Numbered from the stretch's first letter, positions 1-12,433 are shown. The stretch is DNA of 64,000 bases from Pristionchus mayeri (GCA_036245805.1 BTRK01000002.1:25661067-25725066); one strand, 5' to 3'. Made by a program: numbers and translations. Notes: generated from the sequence alone by a model not told the origin.

Positions 1-1345
1 CCTGGACCTCACCCTGGTACAGAGCGGTCGGGTGCACCAAAACTTTCGTAACTTTGGAAATCGGAAAAACTTTCTGAGTTTTCATGCTTAAATTGCAGTC
101 CATATATGTGCCTCATTTTTCGCCAAAAATGAAGGAAATCGGGGTATACACAAGAAAAAAGGGCTCACTTTCGTAAAACGACCTCAAAATGAGTTATCGG
201 GAAGGGTACTTCCGTATCGTCAATTGCCCTCATTTTTGCCCTCATTAGGTTAAAAATCATCCAAAAACCTCCAAAACAACATTTTAACTTCTTCCCCAAT
301 AGTTATACCATTTACATTCGTCAAAATTACGGTATAACCTCAAATTCAAAAATTGATATTTCGAACCCCTTTAACTTGAGGGATGGCTCTCACTGGGCTA
401 AATGGGTTTCAAATAATGTAAATACATTCCTCGAAACAGCTCAAAGAAAAAGGGATCCTGAAAAAGGATCTTTCGGCTGAGGAATACAAAGAAAGGCTCA
501 AAACTGTAACCCAGGTAAAAATCGGCTTAGAGACCTGGTTTATGGCTAGAAAAGTAGAGCACGATGAGCTAAACATTTCATCTGTTAAAAGTTAGTCTCT
601 ATCGTTTCGTTGAAGCGTGCTACAGAGCCTTGAAGTTGGCAAAAAACGACTGGAGACGCACGCCGGGGAGCACTAATTAGAGGGGAGGGAGAGGGAGGTC
701 AGACGGCGAGAGCGGCAGACGGTTAGAGCGCGCGCTCTGAGGTGGTAATAGGCCGTTTTTTGCCAACTTCAAGGCTCTGTAGCCGTTTGAAAGAGCGTCA
801 CTTGAAGTACCTTATACTTTAACTGTTGCCGGATTGAACACCTTTGATTCCTACCGCCGCGCCATGGTCGATTCTGGGTCCATCCGAAAACGTCCCCCCT
901 CTCCCCCTGGCAGTCCTAGCCTCTCTAATCAAATTTTGAGGTTTTAATTACACAACTCAATTAATTTTGGTTTAAAAGCTTCGCTCTTTTTTGATTGATA
1001 AAAAGCTTGAGCTGTTCTATCCTTTGTATGTTAGTGCCTAAGAGCTCAGACTAACATGAACTTCGCTATACTATCAAATGTACTAATTATCACATTTGAT
1101 AGTATAGCGAAGTTCATGTTAGTCTGAGCTCTTAGGCACCAACATACAAAAGATAGAACAGCTCAAGCTCTTTATCAATCAAAAAAGAGCGAAGCTTTTT
1201 AAGCAAAATTAATTGAGTTGTGTAATTAAAACCTCAAAATTTGATTAGAGAGGCTAGGACTGCCAGGGGGAGAGGGGGGACGTTTTCGGATGGACCCGTC
1301 GATTCTCTCGCGATTCCTCTCTTATGATAAATCAGGGCGAGAGTA
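1..1345. mobile_element. Partial long palindromic transposon, copy 1
   Basis: The stretch is related to the 54.6-60.3 kb palindrome. Positions 20-70 resemble 57160-57200. The inverted pair at about 603-648 and 751-781 around a GC-rich core matches the centre of that element (57745-57920). The core lies in the opposite orientation to the 57.8 kb core. The right arm is deleted internally, because after the CTCTGTAGC junction it jumps to sequence equivalent to 58685. The left end lies outside the window. No coding sequence was seen. A separate foldback element sits inside at 876-1297. Confidence 0.65.
876..1297. mobile_element. Foldback/MULE-like element with 9-bp target duplication
   Basis: This is a 422-bp near-perfect palindrome. 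It begins GGGTCCATCCGAAAACG and ends with the inverse complement CGTTTTCGGATGGACCC. The arms meet near 1080-1090 around a short spacer. It is flanked on both sides by the direct 9-mer GTCGATTCT (867-875 and 1298-1306). A 9-bp duplication is typical of Mutator-like elements, and the arm-to-arm structure is that of a non-autonomous foldback element. It has no ORF of its own and interrupts the older palindromic transposon. Confidence 0.8.
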
Positions 1346-1367
1346 AATATTTAGCGATAATCAATTT

Positions 1368-1855
1368 TTAATTCACGCCTAATGGAAAAAATACGAAGGA
1401 AATGCTAAGAAACACTAAGAAAATTGTCACCAACCAAGTAAATGAAAGGACGAATGCTGGAGAAGTAGGAAGATATGGGAAATATGTCGGAACACAGTGA
1501 CTGAATAGGTTCAAATAAAGGATTTCCTCAAACAAATCAACCTCTGCGGAGGTGAACCGAAAGCCAATGACATCGAGTGGCATTCCATCGAGAACTAGCA
1601 TTATGCGTGCAACCGATTCGACTGCGAACACGAAATAGAAGATCTGAAAAATGTATCATACTTCTCACTAGACTTTTCATCCCAACAAGCTAATGTCATC
1701 ATTCCTGCACGGAAAAATTATAAAGATGAAGCCACTCACCTTGAATTGCGTGCGGAGATGCGCGCACTTGAGGGTGAGTATCATGCACACAATGTGAGAA
1801 GCTGCGACCATGATGGTGAGTAGAAAGAGCAGAATGTCATCTGACTCTCAAATAT
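1368..1855 (-). CDS. Putative multi-pass membrane protein fragment
   Basis: Two minus-strand exons join in frame. The upstream one (about 1741-1853) encodes a hydrophobic segment containing LLFLLTIMVAASHIVCMI followed by a basic loop. The downstream one (about 1368-1645) encodes IFYFVFAVESVARIMLVL, a polar loop, and further hydrophobic sequence up to a stop at 1368. Two or three membrane segments resemble part of a nematode chemoreceptor-type protein, but no family motif was recognised. No convincing initiator was found upstream, and the transposon at 1-1345 lies directly downstream. This may therefore be a gene truncated by insertion, or a relic. Confidence 0.35.
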
Positions 1856-1970
1856 TTGCAATGAAGTCGCAGAGGCGACAATGCGGAAGGTTCTACTTCG
1901 AGACTAGGCGAAAAGGATCACGAAATTACTAGATTTTCCTAGTTAGACTAACCGTTCATCTTGCAAGTTT

Positions 1971-2365
1971 CCGTGGCAGGAAAGAGGAGGAAGACTGGTA
2001 TCCTTATCGCTTCTCATTCCTCTCTTTCACTGACAAATGATCTTTTCCGAGATCTCCGTATTCTCGTTCATCCTTCGTTTGTCTGATTGTAACATCCGAC
2101 ACTAGAGAGAAAAAAAGGCCTCATCGAGATTGGGTTTGGGCGATTAGTTCTTATTCCGAAAAAGGAACGGAAAAGCGCGAAATCTGCAGATATTCTCATA
2201 AATTGTCTACTGACGATCGAGCAACTAATGGGAAAATGTTTTTTTATATTTCAAATCTATTGATCACAAGCGAGAGATCACGAGGAATGAAGAGAGTTGC
2301 TCTCCCTTTTCGTCAGTCTCATCAGTTAGTTCCTGATATGGCCAATATCCAGTCTAACTTGTGAA
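1971..2365. repeat. Direct repeat copy A
   Basis: The sequence starts near AAGTTTCCGTGGCAG and ends near CCAGTCTAAC. It is alignable over its whole length with 5463-5815 in the same orientation. A shorter piece around 2640-2740 resembles its middle portion. No ORF was seen. The two copies bracket the gene at 3411-4955. Confidence 0.6.
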
Positions 2366-2810
2366 TAGATGCCAGATGGTCGATAGGAGTAATGGGACGA
2401 CTGTGAACTACTTGCTGCCTTTGCTCGCCACTCTTTATCTGAGTACCGTCTAAAGGATTTTTGGTTCAAAAATTTTGATTTCTTCTTTTATCATTTGAAT
2501 TGGGCGAATAAGGAAAAGAGAAAATGGTGCGATAAAAGTCATCACTGATGAGTAACTATGAGAATTGTGATGGACTGCTTCTGCTTTTTCTTGCTACTCC
2601 CTCTCCCCTCTTGTTTCTCCGATCCTTCTAACTGGTCAACCGCTGGTTGGGAGAAACTAGAGCCATTGACAAATGATCTCTCCGTACTCTCGTTCATTAA
2701 TCAGCCGCCAGTTGCAAATTGTAACACCGCTCGCTAGAAATTGCGAGAAGAATGAGTCAGAACAAGGATGTGAGAATGCATTACATGGTGTATTTCAAAA
2801 AAATTAGAAT

Positions 2811-2895
2811 CAACCTGTCTAATCTGTCAAAAATCTGCGAGAAATTTTCCGGAATTTTTCTCGAAGATTTTTGATAAATTATACAGGTCGATTGA
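2811..2895. repeat. Short inverted-repeat (MITE-like) element
   Basis: The arm CAACCTGTCTAATCTGTCAA (2811-2830) is inverted at about 2866-2893 (TTGATAAATTATACAGGTCG), around a small palindromic centre. The same arms recur at about 20280-20405. No target duplication could be fixed. Confidence 0.5.
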
Positions 2896-3410
2896 AACTG
2901 TATGGTGCACATTTTCCTGTTAAATTTTTAACCAAGTAGTATTCTTTCATATCTTGTATCGTTCGAATTGGAACAGTTATGATTCTGAGGAAAATAAATA
3001 AATTAATAATCAGGAATGTTTCACAAATTTTATCGCGAATGATCAATTGAGTTACAATTCACAAGGTTTAAACATGTCGATACAGAGAGAAAAATACCGA
3101 TTACAATCCTCAATTTTCGAAAATTGACAAAGTTCAAAATGAGAATTTCGATTATTCTTCTCAGTTAATAATGGGAGCCACTCCAAAGGCGCAAGCCATC
3201 TCAGCATTCACGTTTCGGTTCATAAGCGAAAGTGAGGATGAATGGCCATCAGAACTTTCGGATCGACTACAGTCGAGAAGGAGGGAAATTTGGAATATTC
3301 CCAGTCGAATTCGGGCATGGAGCGCTGAAAAATGATTATTTGTTGATAAATCACCATTGTTAGGGGTTCCATACTGCCAAAAAAAGAAGTACGTACCACA
3401 AATTCGATCT

Positions 3411-4955
3411 TTATAGGATGGGAAGCGAATCCGAGGAGAGGGAGCACTCATTGTTTGAGGGGTCGGAGAACAAATTTAGGATTTCCTGAAAGTCGAAATT
3501 ATAAATAATCAACAGAATAATTTTGAATAAAAAATGTTTTTTTTCTCAAAGGTGGACGTAATCAATACCTGCTCATACACTCTGAAGACGTCCTCGTCTC
3601 TTTCCACGACGAATTCTTCGGAATCAGAAGTCGTCGATTCGATCGTATTGATTGGATGCGAGATTGCTGTAGGAGAGGGCACATCATCCGAGCAATTCGA
3701 ATATTCAGAATCACTCTCAGTCTTCTCGGAACTAGCGCCCTCTGAAATGGAAACTTTATAGCAAAGTTCGACTGGGAACATGTATCGATAAAAGCAAACT
3801 CACCCTCTCTGGGGCTCTCATTGCACGATGCCCAGTCGGAATCAGAGGCCGTATTGCTGCGCACAGAAGCTGGACGGTTACCCTGAAAATGAAATTTAAA
3901 CTTATGCTGAACATACAGCTAAGCTTTCTGAAACTTGTATAGAACTTGTACCATGAGATGATTTTGCATTGATTGTTTCCGGAAGTTGCAGTGTTTGCCA
4001 GACTGATCGCTGAAAAATCGGGGTTCATCGCTCAACCAAAATCGCTATGTTTAAGATTCAAATTTGTAATCATGCCTACCTGTGACTCTCCATTGAGGTT
4101 GTCACTTGCTGTGTATGGCGTTGGCCTCTAGGACGAAGCTGAAGGAGTTGTTTCTCTCCTCCTGACACTTGATTGAATGTGGTGAAGGCGAGTTTATCGA
4201 TAGATTGGAGAACGAAACGGAGACGAAGAATCTCGTGGTCAAGTACTCCCATCGCCTGTCTCTGAAGAGAGTCGGTGAGGAATGAATCGGAAAGAAAGTG
4301 TATATTGCTAAACTAACATGTATATGAGCACATTTACTAAAAATACAAATGTTTGTTCAACTAGTGTAAAACCCTAATTTGATCCAGAAATTAGTACCTC
4401 TCGATAGTTGGAGTTCCGAATGACCCAGTCGACTCGATCACAGATTCCTCTGTAGTAGTCGACGGCTTCGGATACTTGTCTGCCCTCTCGATCGAGATAA
4501 GACTCGCCAGGAAGGGATTTCGATGCTCGAGGAGGAGGAAACGAACTAAAGAAATAATATAAGAAACGAATGAAATTCGCAAACTGTTCTCTAAAGTAGC
4601 CTCTTATTTGATTGATTGCATCTTATCTTATAAAATGTTCAAATTCATTATTAATGCACTGGAAGTGGCTCACCATTTGACGTATTTCATGATTTCGGGA
4701 ACGATGACCTGGTGGATGCGCCATAAGACATCGTTGATTTGCTCCCGGGCTCGATCCTGATCGAGAAAAGCCGACTTAGGCTTTCTGAAAGAAAAATTAT
4801 TAGTATTCATCTAGTCAGCCTGTGACGCTTTTCCATTAAAAATTTGCTTGTTAATTTCTACAGTATTATAAAAGTATTGGAAGAACTCACTGAAGAGTCC
4901 GGTCGAAGTAGTAGCTCCATAGGCCATTAGAAGAGGAAGAAGAGGTGGTAGACAT
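3411..4955 (-). CDS. Unrecognised acidic, serine-rich intracellular protein
   Basis: Seven minus-strand exons splice in frame from ATG at 4955 to TAA at 3411-3413. There is no signal peptide or membrane segment. The N-terminus is Ser-rich (MSTTSSSSSNGLWS). It is followed by a helical-looking region (QDRAREQINDVLWRIHQVIV, then YYRGICDRVDWVIRNSNYRE and LDHEILRLRFVLQSIDKL). The C-terminal third is low-complexity and acidic, with Ser-Asp/Glu clusters such as SDSDWASCNESPREG and TESDSEYSNCSDD that look like CK2-type phosphorylation targets. I do not recognise the family. Stop and start were chosen by frame continuity; the last exon ends in frame with no donor. Confidence 0.6.
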
Positions 4956-5055
4956 CGTGAGCAGTGAATAAATGAATGAGTGCATGAACTGTGCGTCACT
5001 CTTTGCTTTTTATAGCCCTTGTAATTGGAAGCACCCGTCATGGGTGTAAACTGGA

Positions 5056-6299
5056 CATTCATCGGATACCCTCTGTATCCGATATTGTGCGAGGTACGCC
5101 AGAGGATGAGGAAGGTGGGAGGGAGAGGGAGAGGAAGGTTGAGGGTGGACAGTAACCAAGGGAGGGCTATGTAAAGGAGTGCCAGTGGGGAGAGAAGGGA
5201 TGGACTTTAAAGAATCTTTACTCTGAGAGTTTCCTAAAATAAAATCTTTCACAATGTATGAGTGAATGCACTGCTTAGAAAGATGACGTCAGCCCATTTC
5301 ATGTTACTTGGACAGCAATCGGATACTATCATGAGCCTTTTTAAGATAATCCACTGTTGTGTCAACTTTCCACATTTACCGGATTTCGCACCGGACATAA
5401 TTTCATAAAATCCTTCAAGTGAATACTTTTCATCAGCTTTCCAAATTAAGGTGATGTTCCTTTTTGTAAGTTTCCGTGGCAGAGAGGTGGAGGAAAGACT
5501 GAAGAAACTGGTATCCCTTCTCGTTTCTCTCTTTCATTAACAATTGTTTTTCTCTGAGTCATCAAAATCGACTTTGGGTCGTTAGTATAATAAACTCGAA
5601 ATGGGCACGAAATATCACGAAGTCTGCTGAGAATCTCATAAATTCTCCAGTGTGAATTTCGCAACTAATGGGGAAATGCTTAGTGATTTCAAATGCTATC
5701 TCATTGATCAGAGAACCGAGAGATGACGAGGAATGGGGAGAGTTCCTCCTTCTTTTCGTCAGTCTCCTCCGTTAGTCCCTGATATGGCTAGACTCCAGTC
5801 TAACACAAACTATATGTCTGATAGGAGAGAAGTTTCTAATGCAAGATAGACAACAGGAAAGTGAGAGACTGTGAGAGAATCAGAAACCTCGTAACACATT
5901 TACACAACTTGGAATTTTTGTATAAAAGTGGTGTATTCTCTCGCTGTTTACAGTGTAGATGTGAAAAGAAGATGATTGAAGTTTCAATTCATCTCGCCTT
6001 TTCAATGAGGTGTTGCTGCTCACTTCAGCTACATTCTAGTTGAAATTCTGCCGATGCAAGCTCTTATCATATTTTTGGTCACAGAGATAAGATTATTCTC
6101 TTGTTTACATTCACTCCATCCCCTTCCCTTCCCAACTTTCGATCGTGATCATTTCAATAATATTGCCGCAAGTGATTGCTTCTCGCATGGTTGAAACAGA
6201 AAGAACTAACAGCTTGTTGTTTTTAGTAATTAATGTCCCTCCTCCGTATACATAATTCGTTCCTCTGGATATCTTGAATTCAAATTTGTAAGGTTCAGA
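5056..6299. other. Intergenic region between divergent genes
   Basis: Apart from direct repeat copy B (5463-5815), nothing with coding character was seen. Purine/pyrimidine-rich tracts at 5100-5200 lie upstream of the minus-strand gene. The last 200 bp before 6300 are the presumed promoter and 5' leader of the SDR gene. Confidence 0.5.
5463..5815. repeat. Direct repeat copy B
   Basis: Same-orientation partner of 1971-2365, sharing AAGTTTCCGTGGCAG at one end and CTCCAGTCTAAC at the other, with scattered indels between. There is no coding content. Confidence 0.6.
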
Positions 6300-8245
6300 A
6301 TGGGGAAGACTCCATCTCTTCAAGGCAAGATTGCCCTCGTTACTGGCGCATCTCGAGGAATAGGAAGAGGAATCGCTCTCCAAATGGGACAGGCTGGTGA
6401 GTACTTGTGACATTCGTTATTTCAATATCCACACATGGCCGTTTCTATTCTCACCAATGAGGAACTGGTAGGTGCAACTGTCTACATCACTGGCCGTCAG
6501 CCCTCTCATTCTCTGCAGAGCAACTGCGACTACGGAGATTCGCTGCCAACGCTCGAGAAGACGAAGCAGGGTGAGAGAACTGTTAAAAATTTCATCCTGT
6601 AGCCAAAATTGGCAGTACTTGAGTGACTACCAATAAGATAACATAGTTATTGTTTGCTAGGTGAATGCGTGTGATTCTTTTTTCAGACATCGAGGATCGC
6701 GGGGGAAAGGCAGTTCTTGTGTACTGTGACCACTCAGATTCAGAGTCGATCAAGGCTCTCTTCGAGAGGTTACTTCCTTTCCTCATTCCGTTCTATTTTG
6801 CGAATAATAGGCCATTAAAATTGGCGATTAATCTAAATCCTTGCAGGATCGACTCGGAAAACAATGGCCAACTGGATATCCTCGTCAACAACGCCTTCTC
6901 TGCTGTCAATGTAGGGAAAATCCATGAACTTTAAATTATGATAGTCTGGCTCACTGACGTTTCCGGAAATTTTCAGACCTTTCCGATATCTTTGAAGGAC
7001 ATCAACAACTCTGGCGGGAAGCCCTTCTACGAGCTCGATCCCTCCATCTGGGATTCAGTGAACAATGTCGGACTGAGGAACCACTACTACTGCGCGGTCT
7101 ACGCATGCAGATTGATGACCAAGAGGCAAGTTTTCTGATTTCCATATAAAATTTTTAGAACGAGTTACAGAAAATCTGGCCTCATCGTCAACATTTCATC
7201 GATCGGCGGCCTCTCGTATGCATTCAATGTTGCATACGGATGCGGAAAGACGGCTGTGAGTACCTACATTTACCTTCTAGAAATTGAAATATGTATGCCC
7301 TATCTTATTTTTTCATAGCTCTTATACTAGTATTTTATATTACCTGAAAAGGGACCAATATTACTAGAAACAGTGCTTTGATTTATCATTCCTTCCAGCT
7401 GGATCGTATGGCTTCAGATATGGCAGAGGAGTTGAAGGATAGTGGTGAGCTCATCCTATTCGCTATATTCAGCCTCTCTCAGTTCGTTCTATGTATATAA
7501 TGTGACTTAAAATTGGCCCAAGATGTCCCAATCGTCTTAATTTAGGAGTGACAATTCTCTCGCTCTGGCCAGCAGCAGTGAAGACAGAGTGCACCAAGGA
7601 GTTGATCACTTCGGGGAAAACTTTTGAAGTCGTCAAGGGACCCAAGGTATTGATTGACTGGGTGTATTGAGTATCTTCTATGAGAATATCTCGATTGAAG
7701 TTTGATGGCATCTCAGGATCTGATCGAGGAGTCTCTGACTACTGGGGAGACAACAGAGTTCGCAGGACGATGCATTGTCTATCTCGCTGCAGATCCCAAG
7801 GTGAGGAATTCGCACAGTGAGAAAAAAAGTCATCGTGAAATGGCAGTAACAAGATAAAAGGGTAATCGTTATTTTTTCAGGTCTCCAAGAAAGCAGGCAA
7901 GATTCTGTTCACAAGCGACGTCGCTCGCCACTACGGATTCAAGGACATCGATGGTTTGTTCACCTTTCCATTAGTATCGTAGCTGTATAGCATGAATTAC
8001 TCACTCTTGTTAATACTGGTTCTGAAGGATAGTTACACATAACATTTTCTAAGTTATGATAGAATAGTTGCCCAGCAGTAATTATCATATTTACTCTCTG
8101 CATTGCAGGCGCGACTCCTCAAGACATGCGCTCTCTCTCACTCGCCCTCCGGTTCTTCGGGTGGAACAAAACAGCAGCAGTTATTCCCTCCTGCATCAGA
8201 ATTCCCCTCACCGGCATGCACTTTGTCAGCTACAAGTTCGAATAA
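6300..8245 (+). CDS. Short-chain dehydrogenase/reductase, DHRS1-like
   Basis: Eleven exons (6300-6396, 6472-6570, 6687-6768, 6847-6910, 6977-7125, 7171-7255, 7399-7444, 7546-7646, 7717-7800, 7881-7953, 8109-8245) total 1017 nt, or 338 aa, close to the roughly 313 aa of vertebrate DHRS1. Visible SDR features are the dinucleotide-binding TGASRGIG near the N-terminus, VTG..R at strand 2, NNA at strand 4, catalytic Ser in NISSIGG, and YGCGK (YxxxK). The diagnostic DHRS1-like segments SIWDSVNNVGLRNHYYC and SLWPAAVKTE are present. The C-terminus ends ...VSYKFE. Intron 5 uses a GC donor (after 7125). The stop codon lies inside an AATAAA hexamer at 8241-8246. Expected activity is NAD(P)H-dependent carbonyl/steroid reduction; membrane association is known for DHRS1 but not shown here. 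A 3' relic lies at 11469-11924 and a paralogue at 20366-22443. Confidence 0.9.
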
Positions 8246-8785
8246 AGAATCCGATTTTGAGAGACCCGCTCCGTAAGAATCGAGCACCTCGCGGACACGT
8301 TTGCCTAAGCAACGGGAACCGCGGGACTTTTGCTATGGCAGGAGGAGTGCCTTGGGCTTGTATCTTGAAATTTGCCATTAATTATATGACACATCCATTA
8401 AGCAGGTAGAACATATTAATAAAGGGTAAAAATGACAAAAAATCATATTTTTTTGTTGATGCGAAATTAGCTCAAAAGTCAAAATTCATTTCACTCGTGC
8501 TGCCCAGAAGTGTATAAAAATGTGTTTAGATCAAAATCCGATCGATTCTAAATATTACTTTTTAAACTAAAATTTGACTTTTTGCAAGATATCTAGTCCA
8601 TTTTGGACCGAATCCCTTTAAAAATGCTGTTTATGTTGAGGACACATTGAAGGTCAATCAATGTTTTACAACATCTTACAATTGAAATAATTTGAAAGAT
8701 GAATATTATGGAGATGCTAGAAAGATACTGAGAAAGAATTGATAATTTACAAATAATTGAGTTTCCATACATAACAGCGAGGAAT

Positions 8786-10807
8786 TTAGTGAGACTCCCT
8801 CGTGAGTCGCATGAAGTGGTGCAGTATTGAGGCCTTTGCATCACTCGAGAGTTCATCGAACTCGGCTGAGTACTGGAAAGATTTAGCCAATCATCGTATT
8901 CTCATATTTGGTATTCACCTGCATGGCGGAGATGTGTGCAGTCTGGGTGAGAGCCCCGAGGCAGTGATCCTTAATTATAACGATGAACTCTTGAATAGGT
9001 AAACGTTTTAACGATAACTTATAAAATATGTTTTCAATCATTTGTACCATGTAAGTAGTAGTATATCGATGATATATTCGCCAATCAATTCTCCACCTGA
9101 AGTTCGATGAGCCGATACTGGTCCGCAAGTCTCAGCTTCCCAATGTTCGAGTACTTGTCAGAATGAATGAGAACACGCTCGCACTCGTCGATCACGAACT
9201 GGAAATATTAAGAATGTGATGTTATAACTAACATTTGAGAAAGAATAAAACGATTTTTCTTTATTTTATCTTTGGCGAAGTTCACCTTGATCTCGAATCG
9301 ATCTCCAAGAGCTAGCAGGAATTCCACATTTGCATCTAAATATTACAATTAAATTCCGAAAAAAAGTAATACCACACCTGTAATTTTGTGGAATGAAGGG
9401 TAGATCACGTTGAGAAGCTGGATGAATTGCTAAAAGGGATTGCCTATTGAATTCTAACTAAGTTAACTCAATACCTCCCAATTCACATCTTTTAGTTCGA
9501 TTTCTTTCTTGGTCTTTTCATCGAAATCTCCCAATAGCATTGCTCTGAATACTGGTGAGTGCATCGAGAGGTACTGTAATTGAACATTGAATAAGCGATT
9601 TTAAAGTATGGTTTCAATCTGGTCCAGACGCTCAACGAATCCAAAAATCATTATCAATCACCTGTCTCCCCACGTGAATTCTTCTCCCATCAACAATGAG
9701 GCAGACGTCTTGTCTTGAGTCTCCATCGTCCGTGAAGTCGAACCGAATACTTCTTCTGAATCAGAACGTCCAATATGATAATGCGCTTATCCATTCTTCA
9801 GTCCCTAATCGCCTTCACGATGAAATTCAAATTTCAAAATCGACCTGTCAAATCAATCAAAATTCTGTTAGAAAATGAAATGCTGAAAATTTGATTCTCT
9901 CCATTCCACGAGCTCTTTCTCTGTATATAACCAGGAGACTAGACAAGCAGAATTATTAGTTAGTGAAATGCTTTACCTGATTCCCGCGGCTTTTCCCAAG
10001 ATGAATCGTACAGTAACCGTGAATTGATCGTTTTGAACGAAGCCCTGCATTCACAGATGTAACTCATGTTTCTCTTGAAATATTCAACACCTCGTCCTCC
10101 TTCAGCAGTTGTTCCCACTCGATTATCCTCATACAAGCCCCGCTGCGATTGTGATCAAACGTGTGCTTGCTCTGAAGAAAACGTCTTGTTCTTTCCCAGC
10201 TAAACCCTTAAAGAACGTGAAAAGTATACCTCCAAGTTGATTGTCCTCGAAACATCGCCAGGATTAACAAGCGAGAAGGTGATGGATGCTTCCGCCCACC
10301 AAATTGTCGATTTGTTCTCTCTCGATCTCAGCCATACGTGTAGATAGTCTGGATGTCCCTCACCATCAGACGATCGAGTGGCCTCCAGGAACCTTCAATA
10401 GTTGAGTCGGCAATGAGTCAGCGTGAACATCTGCTATTTTATTTCGAAACTCGTTTTTCGAAAAACTGTCAATCTTTTGTCGCATGGCGAATGTGCTGAG
10501 TAAACTGATGACTAGCTGATTATTTTGAAAGGAACTCGCAAAGTGGTCTGACGACAAAAATGCAGAAAACCCAAATGCAAAAAAAAAATATGAAAAATAT
10601 CTTCATGTCGAAACTTTGCGAAAGAATTTTAAAGAAATAGCAAGCATAGACTCGACGAAAATTCACTGAAGACTATTTTTTAAATATACGTACAACTAAC
10701 CATCTTAGGCCATCTACTTCAATCTCCGGTGATTGTGCTTTTGTGAATTCAGAGACTCCGTTGACTGTGAGTGAAACGACTTCGAAGTGTTCAGTTCCTG
10801 CCATCAT
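8786..10807 (-). CDS. MATH-BTB domain protein (BATH family)
   Basis: The minus-strand exons begin with MMAGTEHFEVVSLTVNGVSE (ATG at 10807). They continue with a MATH domain (DGLRWFLEATRSSDGEGH, PDYLHVWLRSREN, IWWAEASITFSLVN). Next comes a BTB domain: DVCLIVDGRRIHVGRQYLSM, then HSPVFRAMLLGDF, IELKDVNWEQFIQLLNVIYP and LLALGDRFEIKFVIDECE. The C-terminal BACK-like helices end at TAA 8786-8788. MATH-BTB proteins act as substrate adaptors for cullin-3 ubiquitin ligases: MATH binds the substrate, BTB binds CUL3. The family is strongly expanded in nematodes. The gene is convergent with the SDR at 6300-8245. One late acceptor (near 8989) is non-canonical in my model, so that junction is uncertain. Confidence 0.85.
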
Positions 10808-11468
10808 TTTTATTTGAAATAGAGAAATTATTGAAAGCAGAAGTGGTCGGAATAGTTACTTCTAAATATTCAAGAGAGGATGACTTACTCGTAGGTTGTT
10901 CGCATGCCCTCGGTTTTTTCTCAACGATCACATTGTTTGACTTCGGTATGTTCTCCATATTCCTCAGGGTGAGAAAACAGAATTGATATTGCAGGGGATT
11001 CGGACCGTTCCTTAGAAGTGTGTTGCGACCTAAGGAACAATTATATATTTCTGAAGTGAGAGATTTGCAAGAATATAAGAAGCTGCAAAGAATATCCTAT
11101 GTAGCTAAACGAAGACATTTGACGCAATCGAGACTTTATACATCTGCACACCTATATATAGTGAAGCGCTTTTTTAAGCAAGTACTGAAGAGGACACGTG
11201 AAAAGAAGAGTGCTTATTCAGGAGATAAGAATCTCCATTATGAGTGGATGAGTTATCGTTTCGAAAGAATAAATAATCATTCTATGATTCACTAGTATGA
11301 GTGAGGAAAGGAAAGTTTTACAAAAAATGATCGAGAAAGCACAATTGAGCCATACTCATCAAGGACTCGTCAACGGACTGAAAGTATCGACCAGATTTGG
11401 TGATATGCGTATTGAGTAACTATTAATATTGCTATAATGACTCGCTTGAAGCACAGTGATTACACAGG
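10808..11468. other. Intergenic region, no gene recognised
   Basis: This holds the presumed promoter of the minus-strand MATH-BTB gene and the left flank of the SDR pseudogene. Short ORFs here have no splice or family support. Confidence 0.5.
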
Positions 11469-11924
11469 ATTTGATCAAGGAGTCTCTGACCACTGGGGAG
11501 ACAAAAGAATTCGCCGGACGATGCCTTGTCTATCTCGCAACTGATCTCAAGGTGATGAATTCGAAAGGAAGTCATAGGGAAATAGCAGCAACAAGATAAA
11601 AGGGTAATCGTTATATTTTCAGGTTTCCAAGAAAGCGGGCAAGATCCTCTTCGCAATCGACGTCGCTCGCCACTACGGATTCAAGGACCTTGACGATTAG
11701 TTTTGGCTTATTATCACCTTTATTATTCATTCATTCACTCATTCGTTTAAGATGTTATTAGCATTATTGATTTATTCTCTGCATGAATAATATCACATAT
11801 TGAAGGCTCGACTCCCCAAGACATGTGCTCTCTCTCACTCGCCCTTCGATTCTTCGGATGGAATAAAACAGCAGCAATAATTCCCCTCACCGGCATGCAC
11901 TTTGTCAGCTACAAGTTCGAATGA
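11469..11924 (+). pseudogene. SDR (DHRS1-like) 3'-exon pseudogene
   Basis: It corresponds to the last three exons of the SDR at 6300-8245: DLIKESLTTGETKEFAGR, then VSKKAGKILFAIDVARHYGF, then TPQDMCSLSLALRFFGWNK to VSYKFE*. Intron sequence is also conserved (for example AACAAGATAAAAGGGTAATC in both copies), so this is a segmental DNA duplication, not a processed copy. The donor after exon 10 is lost (ACGATTAG replaces ATGGTTTG), giving an immediate stop. No 5' exons, NAD-binding domain or YxxxK exon are present. The last exon lacks the short PSCIR-containing insert found in the parent. Confidence 0.85.
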
Positions 11925-12433
11925 AGAAATTTATCTTGTTCTCCAATAAGATGCTGTACTTTCATTGAGATGAGTAGCGTACAGAATTACAGACAGAAAA
12001 ACACTTTATTTCACAAGAAAAGGGAGAACAGACGCCTTTAGGAGACGTCTGCTTCAGTTACCGTGCCAGAACACCTTACCGTACCCTATTCTACCTTTTC
12101 TCCACTAGACTCTGCCATTCACTCTTCATCTTCTGTCTTCCATAGTCGTTTCTCCTCCTCTTGATCGATCTTCTCTTCCGTCCTCCTTTACTCCCCTTCT
12201 TCTTCATACCTCGAAATTGTTTTCATTAATTACCAATAGCCTACCTGTCAGTAGTAATTTATAAATCATCATAAACTTAATAGTAAACGTTAAAATAAAA
12301 ATTATATTATATTTCTTTTTTGGTTAGAAATATGCCTTCTTGCAAATATTATTTGAAACCCGCTAAATTGGAATCGTAATCGATGAACTTACCAGAAAAT
12401 AAGAGGAATAAAACTATTTTCCTAGTCCCTTTA

